Shown: piece after piece, positions 12,735 through 22,800 of the stretch | Layout of the letters: the number at the start of each line of letters is the position of its first letter | Position numbering within the stretch: the stretch's first letter is position 1 | Origin: Hirudinaria manillensis | Lineage: Eukaryota; Annelida; Clitellata; Hirudinida; Hirudinidae | Direction: 5' to 3' | DNA: 64,000 nt | NCBI GenBank assembly: GCA_034509925.1 | Contig: CM067535.1 | Coordinates: forward strand, 8,053,201 to 8,117,200 | Notes under the pieces: model-generated | The model's database searches: none | What the model saw: only the letters and a program-made list of their open reading frames with translations | Told to the model about the DNA's origin: nothing | Made by a program: the position numbers and the translations under genes

Positions 12735-13689
12735 GTTACTTGGAAACAAGAATTTCAAATCTTCGACGATGACAATTGACAGAATTCGTTCTTGTTTAGA
12801 AATGGCCAGCTATATACACGTGTGATGATAATATTATCATTCACAATAAGAATAGTGGTGCTACGGCACTATGATCGCACAAGCATTTCTGAACTAAGGC
12901 TTAATTAATAAATGAACTAAAGCTATCCTGGACAGGATGTTCCTTTTTATTTGCTTAGAAAAGTTAATGCCTCTGCGTTTGGGAACAGTTGGAAGTAGGC
13001 ATGTTTGTGGGAAAACTCAATTGTTGAATCCGCTCAATTTTGTGGTTGTTGGCTTTTAAATTGTTGAGTGGGGATTATCGGGTGTTGGGTCAGTCGCGAA
13101 TGCAAGATCGGCGATTTTGTAGAAGGAAAGAAGGAACGTGACATAGGGAAGGGTTTTTCAGTCTTAGGAGAACCATAGTGCGAGAGTGTTACAAAGAAAG
13201 GAATGGAGTAATATGTCGAATCGCCCAGGTGATATGACTGCAAGATTTTGTTAGAGTTAGGTATGTTCTTTAAAATTAAGGTGATCATTTGTGTTTTCCC
13301 CGAGAGGACTTTTACTGTAAACTATAATTTTGTGAAATGCCTCTTGATTTTCTAGAATGATTGATCTTGGCAGCGTCTTCGGCTAATTAATAAATAAGCG
13401 TAATTTAAACAGAAGGTTGTTTTGCATTTTCTATTCTTTGCCTTTATCTGTCTTGGATTGCTTCATTATTTTTGCAAATGTTTTAGAAAGTTTGGCTTGG
13501 TTGTACATTTCAAATGATTTTATTTTGTCAATTCATTAACTTTTCTTGAGAGCTTTTGAAAAATATTGTCATCTTTAAGGATTTATAATGTTTTATTTTT
13601 GAAATTTTGCGCAGCGCGAAACCAAATTTTGTTTACAATTGGCTGAAGAGATAACCTGGTGATCGTCGTTAAAGATATTGGTAGCAGTT
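12735..13689. other. Intergenic gap between PHF20-like gene and ERI2
   Basis: It contains the 3' UTR of the upstream gene (AATAAA near 12907) and the presumed promoter and 5' UTR of ERI2. No coding segment with splice or family support was seen. Confidence 0.5.
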
Positions 13690-16216
13690 ATGAAGTCCAC
13701 GAAAGAATTGGCAAAGTATGACAAAATTGTTTGATTAACAATAATCGTGCAAACTTATTGGTGTGCAGCATATTTGTCAATTTGGTCACTTTTTGCTCAA
13801 GTTTATGATAGAAAATATAAACTATTAATATAATTTAGGGAACTTGGCATTTTGAAAACAAAGCCAAAGGTGACGAACTACGACAAAGAAGGCTTTAGTA
13901 AGTTTCTAAGTGACATTGCTATATAATTGTGAAAGAAATCAAATCATCTAAATTTACAGCACAGCTTTTTAGCTACCTTATTGTATTGGATTTCGAATCG
14001 ACATGTTGGCAAAATGACAAATTCAGATCCCAGGAAATTAGTGAGTACATTAATTAAAACCAATTAGAGCTTTTGATTCCATTACTATCATCACCGTCGC
14101 TCCACTTTACGTATTTCAGTGCTTGACTATTCAGTTTGAGTTAATTCTTATAATAATTCTAATAAATAAAAAAACTATTTTAATCAAACAATGTTTTTTC
14201 TTTAGTTGAATTCCCAGCAGTGTTACTAAACTTGAGGACTGGGGAGGTGGAAGCTGAGTTTCATTCTTATGTTCAACCACAGGAAAACCCCATTCTCAGT
14301 CAGTTCTGTACTCAACTGACAGGCATCTCACAGGTTCTTGAATAATTTATTTCTTTAATTTTCAGGCTTCAATTTTGTTTTTGTTCATAGAAAGTTGTGC
14401 CACATTAGTTGTACATTCACAGTGAATGATTCGATGAATTTCACTGTTTGAAGTAATTTTAAGAATGCTAAAGTTTAACCATGTGCATGCTTTTCATTAT
14501 ATTGTTGTTGCACTATATTTACATGTATATCTGATCTTTTGAGTGCCTTATATATATATTTTCCAAGGATACAAAGGCAATTCTTCGTCAATCTATTTCT
14601 AAAATGACCTTCTTGAAAGCATTAGCCAATGGTTCAGGCTATCAAATATCGATAGGTCATATGATGCATTACAACCGCTGCTACTGCGACCTGCAGAAAT
14701 TTAGCAACACGCATGCCATTACTTTACCATTGGTCCTCAACTCAATGTGAATCTGTTTTTAGGAACAAGTGGATGAAGGCATTCCCCTGTTCATTTGCCT
14801 GAAAAAATTTTCTGCTTGGCTGAATCAGCAGTCAAAACTAAGAAAGTTTACATTTCCTCCCAACGTCACAAATACCAATGCCTGCTTTCTCACTTGGTCA
14901 GGTTCGTCATCCTTAAAGTACATTGTTATGATAATTATTATTATGTTATTATTTATATTATGCTATTATTTATGGCAATGATGATGAGTTGAATTGGTTA
15001 ATACCAATTGATTTGATATTGATTAAAATTTCAATCTTTAGATTGGGATTTAAGCGTCTGCTTGCATTACGAATGCCAGAGGAAGCAGTTGAGGAGACCA
15101 CCAGAAATGGATTATTGGATTGACTTGAGGGCTACATACAGGGTCTGTTGAATTGTTTGCCACTATTACTTTTTGTAGGATTTATAAAATTGTATCTAAA
15201 GAATCAATTTCATTTAAATCTTTCAAATTTTTTTTTATTATGATGAAATAAACCCTTAATTTACTGCTTATTTATTTTTAAAAGAAGTTTTATAACAGAA
15301 GACCGAATGGCTTGAAAGGGGCTCTGCAAGAAGTTGGAATAATGTTTGAGGGAAGGGAACACTCAGGTTGTTTCTTGAGGTAGAATTCCATGATGGACTA
15401 TTTTTTTTTCTAGCAACTATTCAAAATTCCTGCAGGACTCCACGATTCTCGCAACACTGCGATGCTCGTGAAGAAAATCATGCTTGATGGATGCAAACTT
15501 CAAGTCACAAAATCCATTCATCCTGTTAGTAATGTTTCTTTTAATAAAGGAAGCTTTGGTATAATTCAATTGGTCTTTTTATTATTTTATTTATTTCAAT
15601 TAATCTTTTTTTTTCTTTTAGAATGTGAACTTAGCAAGCCTAAATGGTAATCTATGGAAATGTAGAGCGTCACTTGGAAGTTCTATCAAATCTGACCCAA
15701 AACAAACCAGCGAAGAATCTCAAGAAAATACTAAACACGAGGAACAATGTTCATCTGATCGACAAGCTGTAGTACCCTGTACTGAAATGAGGAATGATGT
15801 TGAGATGTGGTTAAATGACAGTATTGATGATTCAGACATTCTCTGTGCTTCTCTAAGTGAAGGACAAAGCAAAGGTGAGGAATTGCAGCCAATCTCTGAA
15901 GTTAGAGTTCAGAACCTTTCAGACAAAGTCCAACAAAGTCGGAGCAAAGCTATTGAATCCTCTTCATCAAGTATTGCTCTGGATGATTCAGACGTGCTTG
16001 TGACTCATCATGGCGATGCTGGAACAGACAGTGTGAGTCTTGATCCATTAATTAACAAAAGAATCACAGCTCAGGAAAATTCAAAATTCACTTCTAGTGT
16101 CAAGTACAAAGAAGTTAACAAAGAGAATTTAACATTTGTTGGCAACAGGGCATTTGCTAAATCAAGTGGTGAAACTCCGAGAACTCCCCTAACTAACATA
16201 AACAAGGACTTGCCAT

Positions 16217-16266
<50 letters not shown>

Positions 16267-16761
16267 CATTTATTGATGAATATAAATAAGGGATTTTTAA
16301 GCCCAAGTGAATGCTCAACAGCATTTAGAAAAGATTTACATGAAGCTTTTACTGGATCAGGTTCAAAGAATGTTGGACAGAATCATAATCTATTCAAACG
16401 AATGTCCGCTAATAATTCCTTTGCATCACCCGTTGCGAAATCAATGGTATCTCCCGATTCTTTTAGGCTCAGCAATACATCTTGCTCGTCCAGGATGATG
16501 AGGTCTATGAGTTCATTGAATTCTGAAGCAATCTGTCGAACCCCTCCCCTTTGTGGGTGTGGCTGTAGGACAAAACGAAAGCTTGTAAGAAATGGTGGTC
16601 CGAACCAAGGCAGGACTTTCTTTTCTTGCCCCCAAAAAGCTGGCTGCAAATTTTTCCAGTGGGAGTTCAAAGAGAACCGACCATCTGCTAATGTCTCCTT
16701 AGGAGCCATGCAAACGTCATCACTGTTTGACATTACTTCCTCTTATGTTAACAGCAGGTGA
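13690..16761 (+). CDS. ERI2: ERI1 exoribonuclease 2 with GRF zinc finger
   Basis: A DEDDh 3'-5' exonuclease of the ERI1/3'hExo family. Exons are 13690-13715, 13839-13897, 13960-14040, 14206-14333, 14763-14901, 15042-15142, 15285-15366, 15436-15524 and 15622-16761, all phase-consistent. The start MKSTKELAKELGIL parallels the vertebrate N-terminus. Exonuclease motifs: ExoI YLIVLDFESTCW, then QEIIEFPAVLLN, QPQENPILSQFCTQLTGI, DWDLSVCLHYEC, and ExoIII GREHSGLHDSRNTAML with its catalytic His and Asp. The last exon is 1.1 kb: a long low-complexity linker with a poly-Asn run coded by AAT repeats (16218-16264), then a GRF-type finger (CGCGCRTKRK...GGPNQGRTFFSCPQKAGCKFFQW). The stop is TGA 16759. The finger is expected in ERI2 and argues against ERI1 or ERI3. 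Confidence 0.94.
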
Positions 16762-16798
16762 TAACAATTAGTTAACATGTTTTTGAGTAATTTGAGTT

Positions 16799-16804
16799 AA
16801 TAAA
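16799..16804 (+). terminator. Polyadenylation signal of ERI2
   Basis: AATAAA lies 38 bases after the ERI2 stop. Confidence 0.6.
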
Positions 16805-17370
16805 GTATTTTGAAAAAAGCAATTTCTGATCTTAAGTTGAAGTTTTCAAATATTTAGCTTTGATGTTATCTTTATGGTTTTCGACTAGCGATGGCTTTGC
16901 TTACAGACCCAATGGTTGGGTAATTTACTAATTTCTTAATGTCTTTGGAAACCTCTATTGCGCCTTAGCTACGAAAACGTTTCCATGCAAGTACTAAGAA
17001 CGATATGAAACGATAATTTCAGGAATTTCACTATTTCCAAGTATCTTCGATTAAATTAGATAATGGAATGAAGCTTAGAATTTCTGACAAAGTGAAGCGT
17101 TGAAGTCGACGATTGAATTGTTATGGATTACAAAATTACCGAATGCCATTATGAATCGAACTCAAATCAACGATCTGCAATTCTTAAAAAGCACGTAGAT
17201 ACGAAAGGGTCAATAATGAAATCATCTCAGGAATTTCACTAAATAAGAAGGAGTTCTGGAACTGCATCAAATTTATTTTATTATCCAAAATTGTTATTGC
17301 AAAATATTGCATTAAATCATAGTTATTAAAATTTCAAAGGTTAGCTTTCAGAAAAATTTTAGATGGTCCA

Positions 17371-18905
17371 TCATTTGCCCAGAGTCAAGACCCTTTTACC
17401 GGCAACGTCCAAATCGGCCAGGTCCTGTGTTCCATCGAGGAGACCGCTCAGCAAATCTCTTTTACCCAGAGACAAGACCCTTTTACCAGTAACGTCCAAA
17501 TCGGCAAGATCCTGTGTACCATCGAGGAGACCGCTCAGCAAATCTCTTTTACCCAGAGACAAGACCCTTTTACCGGTAACGTCCAAATCGGCCAAGTTCT
17601 CTGTACCATCGAGGAGACCGCTCAGCAAATCTCTTTTACCCAGAGACAAGACCCTTTTACCGGTAACGTCCAAATCGGCCAAGTTCTCTGTACCATCGAG
17701 GAGACCGCTCAGCAAATCTCTTTTACCCAGAGACAAGACCCTTTTACCAGAAACGTCCAAATCGGCAAGATCCTGTTTACCATCGAGGAGACCGCTCAGC
17801 AAATCTCTTTTACCCAGAGACAAGACCCTTTTACCGGTAACGTCCAAATCGGCCAAGTTCTCTGTACCATCGAGGAGACCGCTCAGCAAATCTCTTTTAC
17901 CCAGAGACAAGACCCTTTTACCGGCAACGTCCAAATCGGCCAGGTCCTGTGTTCCATCGAGGAGACCGCTCAGCAAATCTCTTTTACCCAGAGACAAGAC
18001 CCTTTTACCGGTAACGTCCAAATCGGCCAAGTTCTCTGTACCATCGAGGAGACCGCTCAGCAAATCTCTTTTACCCAGAGATAAGACCCTTTTACCAGTA
18101 ACGTCCAAATCGGCAAGATCCTGTGTACCATCGAGGAGACCGCTCAGCAAATCTCTTTTACCCAGAGACAAGACCCTTTTACCGGTAACGTCCAAATCGG
18201 CCAAGTTCTCTGTACCATCGAGGAGACCGCTCAGCAAATCTCTTTTACCCAGAGACAAGACCCTTTTACCGGCAACGTCCAAATCGGCCAGGTCCTGTGT
18301 TCCATCGAGGAGACCGCTCAGCAAATCTCTTTTACCCAGAGACAAGACCCTTTTACCGGTAACGTCCAAATCGGCCAAGTTCTCTGTACCATCGAGGAGA
18401 CCGCTCAGCAAATCTCTTTTACCCAGAGATAAGACCCTTTTACCGGCAACGTCCAAATCGGCCAGGTCCTGTGTTCCATCGAGGAGACCGCTCAGCAAAT
18501 CTCTTTTACCCAGAGACAAGACCCTTTTACCGGTAACGTCCAAATCGGCCAAGTTCTCTGTACCATCGAGGAGACCGCTCAGCAAATCTCTTTTACCCAG
18601 AGATAAGACCCTTTTACCGGCAACGTCCAAATCGGCCAGGTCCTGTGTTCCATCGAGGAGACCGCTCAGCAAATCTCTTTTACCCAGAGACAAGACCCTT
18701 TTACCAGTAACGTCCAAATCGGCAAGATCCTGTGTACCATCGAGGAGACCGCTCAGCAAATCTCTTTTACCCAGAGACAAGACCCTTTTACCGGTAACGT
18801 CCAAATCGGCCAGGTCCTGTGTTCCATCGAGGAGACCGCTCAGCAAATCTCTTTTACCCAGAGACAAGACCCTATTACCGGCAACGTCCAAATCGGCTAA
18901 ATTTT
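17371..18905. repeat. 87-bp coding minisatellite (17 full units) with 174-bp higher-order alternation
   Basis: Units of exactly 87 bp follow each other with no indels; only a few bases vary. In coding order, units 3 to 12 mostly alternate a TQD form (usually with Ala before GKR) with a TEN form (with Thr), a 174-bp two-unit period. The pattern suggests recent expansion and homogenisation by unequal exchange. The unit length is a multiple of three, which keeps five of the six frames mostly readable in places. There are no unique spacers, so this is not a CRISPR-like array. Confidence 0.95.
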
Positions 18906-19094
18906 CCAATCCTTCTAGAGTATCTTCGAGTAATGCTCTTGTTTCTAACTCACCGTCTGCGTTTCGAGAAAATTGTTAATTTATGGATATAAAATATTGA
19001 AAACATTAATGTTAAAATTACTTGTTGGGGCGCTTCGGCACACTGCACCGCTGAGAACAAGGCACAAAATCAGAGAAAACAGATAATTCTTCAT
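17371..19094 (-). CDS. Candidate amidated-peptide (neuropeptide-like) precursor with 17 tandem repeats
   Basis: Two exons (19094-19022 and 18956-17371, with a 65-bp GT-AG intron) encode about 552 residues. Exon 1 gives a clear signal peptide: Met-Lys, a hydrophobic core LFSLILCLVLSGAV, then CRSAPT. A short acidic spacer (GELETRALLEDTLEGLENL) is followed by a degenerate half unit with GNR, then 17 repeats of 29 residues. Each repeat has the form DLLSGLLDG-x3-LADLDV-x-GKR-VLSL-GKR. GKR occurs 34 times, the classic prohormone-convertase plus amidation signal. Predicted products are a 19-residue amphipathic acidic peptide (variants TQD..T x4, TQD..A x5, TEN..T x7, KQD..S x1) and the tetrapeptide VLSL, both C-terminally amidated. 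The last unit reads VLTLGK-stop. I recognise no known family. The opposite strand is also open across the array, but lacks a signal peptide and meaningful sites. The function is inferred. Confidence 0.8.
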
Positions 19095-19838
19095 CTTTAT
19101 CCGTTGCTGTTGTACCATCGAATATTCTGAGCTTATATTAGTTGTTGGCTATTGTTTTTCTCTAATCATGCGGAACTAATCAACGTCAAAGGCAACAGTT
19201 TTCGATTGACACCTTTCCTGACAATCGACATTGGCTCGATTATGTCAATTTTGAGACTTCACGACGTTAAAGTTCGTCATAAAATTGATTTATTTTATGA
19301 TAAAGAAGGAAATCTAACAAAGTTCCTGTCTAGTTGAATACTGACGAATTTTATTTTTTTTTACACTAAGTTGATGAAATTTTTCATACTAAGCATTGGT
19401 ATCCTCTGGAAAAAGCATGTTTTCGCTCAATTTTAATTGGTTAGTTATTCAGTCATTTAATTAAAATTGTTTGTACACGATAAATTATTAGTAAACATTA
19501 TATTTAAATTAATATTGAAATTAAACACGCCAATGGAACATTTCCCAAAAATCAATTATTAAAATACACTCAGACCTAAAGAAATTTCCCTTTAATGCTC
19601 AAGAACTGAATAGTTTCTTTCGTTAAACTTTCCAATATTTTATTTAGATGTTCCCGGTTTTGCTCATGATTTAAGTTGAAGATTTCATAAGAAATCTCAC
19701 ATGCCATTATAGCTAAAGAACTAATAAGGTAAGAAAATAATTTGCAGTTTGAGATGAATTTATTCAGAGATTTTAACTCAATGTCATGTCATTGATTTAG
19801 GGCAAAATTCCAGGAAGGATGTCGTTCGATTCGTGTCT

Positions 19839-22800
19839 TCAGTTCGATTCTTCTTTGCCACCATCTTTGTAGGGCTTGTAGACGGGTTTGCCTGGAAGAC
19901 AAAAAAATCAAAATTTAAGTTTACAATTATTAATAATTTGGACACTCTTGATGCCAAATGACACATAAGTTCATAGGTTTGCCAAAACCTGGTTCAGTGC
20001 TCGGGTACAGTTTGACGAATCTGGGTTGAAGGTTTCCAACGCGGTAGAGCTTGTCCAAACTCAGATCGACGCAGGATGGCTCAGTCGGTTTCACCTGAAA
20101 ATAGAAATAAATCGAAATTATTTCATATTTATGACGTCTGAGTGACATAACATGGGAGTGATATAATATGATATACTTCGTGGTAGACCAAGTACACTTC
20201 ATCGTCCTGTTTGAGAACTTGTGGGTTGGAATTGCGTTGGCGATTCTCCAGGTTGAGTTCGTAGCCGGACAAGAGAGGAACTTCAGCGACGAGGAAACCG
20301 CTCGGTTCCTTTTCCAAGTTTCTGGTGAGTAGAAAATGAAGACGTTAAAAATAATTTAAATGGTTGTAATACTGCGATGCGATATAGAAATGATAAAATG
20401 AGTACGACGAGTGTGCACATACACTGCGCAGACTGTCAATGTCAGATGTTCAGGATCCTTCTGTTTCACTTCAACTTTCAGATCGACTGACGTCGGTCTA
20501 CTGGATGGGACGGCTTCATTGAACTCCGGTACGTTCTGCAAAAAGAAATTTAATATAATAAAATCTGATAAATGGACTTAATTGATAGCTAAACAAACCT
20601 GAACAAGAAGGACACCTGCTCCAGACGATTCCAATTTCAGAGGCTTGCTGAGACTGAGGTTGGAGTGCTGAAATAATGAATAAAATGATTATAATATCTC
20701 AAAATGAACTTAAACATTTATATAAAATAATGTCATACGTCAAAGTACAGGCTCGCGACAAACAGTGGACTGAGGACTTTCAAGGAAAGTTGTTTCTTGT
20801 CCGACAAAGTGACGTTGACATCGACGTTGACGTGTTCATGTTCGTGGTAGACGTTGTAGAGACGGAAGTACTGCGATAAGGCCTTCAATGCGACATGTGA
20901 ATCCTGGGACGTGACAAACGCTCCATTGGGTTTCATTGAACTCAGAACAAAGTTGACGAAGGGCCTTGCACCGTCCAAATCGCTCATGGCCAGAGAGGTC
21001 AAGATGGCGTAGGATGTTGCTTGGACGGACAGTGAACAATCTTCTACGTTTTCTCTTTCTCCAACTCTCCAATATTCTTCATCGTCTGAAAAAATAATTT
21101 GATAATTATAAATTTATTTTGTGTCCAACATCCCTGCCACGGTAACTGGGGTACCTTCAAGAACCATCAAGGGGTCTCTTCGTTTCAGAACTTCAAAGAC
21201 TTTGTCACTCTTGGCCAGGGTCAGGGCATAAGCAGCAAGATTGAGTGAATAAGAATCCTTGTCGAGGTCTCCCTTCGTGACGACCTTTTCAATGTACGCC
21301 ACTGCTTTCTTGGTCACTGACTCCACCAGTTTGACTTCTTCCTCAGGAAGCTGTTAAATGATTGAAACAAAATGTACGTCTTATATTTTAAAATCATTGT
21401 AGCAAAGCCGTGACAATTACATCAAGATTGTTAGAAGCTTCGAGAAGTGAGGCAAGCACTTGTGATGTCAAAGGCATGTGATGAGATTCTTCGTCCTGTA
21501 CAAGATAATGAATTTTAGAATTTAATTTCAATTTAATGATAATCTAACGACAGAGCGTTTGTACCAGATCCTTCCTAAGGACAATGACATCCTTATTCTC
21601 AACAAAAGACCCGTCTTCCTTCTGCTGTTTGACCAACCACTTCACAGTTTCAACAACGTGTTCTTCGTTCCAGGAGACCACGTTTCTCAACAAAACTGTT
21701 GAGTCCAACATCAGTGAGGTGAGCCTGCAAATAAATAACTCGAATATTTAGTGAAATAACTAATGGAAATAATGAAATTAATATGAAATAATAAAAATAA
21801 AAAGCGTTTTCCTACCAAAGGTAACCAGGTTGTTTCGGGTAGAATGAAAATGACCCATCTTCATTCTTTTTGTTCAGCAGATACTGCAGAGCTGCAATAA
21901 ACATGATTTTCATTAGAATCAGATATTCTGATTAATAATGAGTAATAATATTACTACTATTAATAATAATAATAATAAGTAAACTTACAATACTGAAGGG
22001 TCTCGATGCATTCGTCTTTGCCTACTGGAACTTCCAATGAAACATTGACTGGCAGTTTTGTCTCGTCGTAGTCCACGAGAACTGAATTGTAGAAGAGCGT
22101 GTTGTTGGCGATGTGCTCGAGTACGTTGACAGCGAGGACGAAATCCAATTTCGTTCTTTCCTCCAAAACACTCGACTCGTTCAAATGCTGGCAGACGTGT
22201 TCAATGGCGGGACCCAAAGGATGACCTGTGTCAATAAAAATGCACCATTTATGAAATAACACATTTCCAGTAGTGGTATCGATTATAATATTATAATTCA
22301 AACCACTTACCGTAGAGCTTGACATGGGCTCTTTCAGACTTTTCTATGGGGTTTGTGATGTTCTTTGGAACGTCGACGACGAGGACTTGTTCTCCGTTGA
22401 AATTGTCGAGCAACAAACTTTCTGATGGCACCACTTCGTATCCTTGGTACTGCAATTTAATGAATAATTTAGTAAAATGAAACAAAGTAACTCTACAAAG
22501 TATCAAACGTTTACTTTAAGTTCAATAGACGAATTGAGTTTGTGATGAACACCATCTGAGACCACTTCAACTTCCAAATCGAGTGGCTCCTGAGCTGTTG
22601 CTGATGTCTTGACAGGGAACGGAACAACGGTCAATTGTTTGGGCTTCAACTGAAATTATTTGAAAATTTTTATTAATTATTTTAATATTCATGAAATACT
22701 CATGAAACTCACGACGACTTCAGAATGCTTGCTTTCCTTGTCATTTTCTCGATGCTCGCTGGGCCAGTCATGACTTTCTCTCACAGTCACTTGAACCTGC

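Noticed and set aside
17371..18905. Regular array that could suggest a CRISPR or satellite
   Set aside because: Units are contiguous with no unique spacers, the DNA is animal nuclear, and the array codes for a secreted protein.
17363..18979. 538-residue plus-strand open frame
   Set aside because: It mirrors the 87-bp minus-strand repeat. It has no signal peptide, splice support or recognisable sites, while the minus strand has a signal peptide exon and GKR processing sites.
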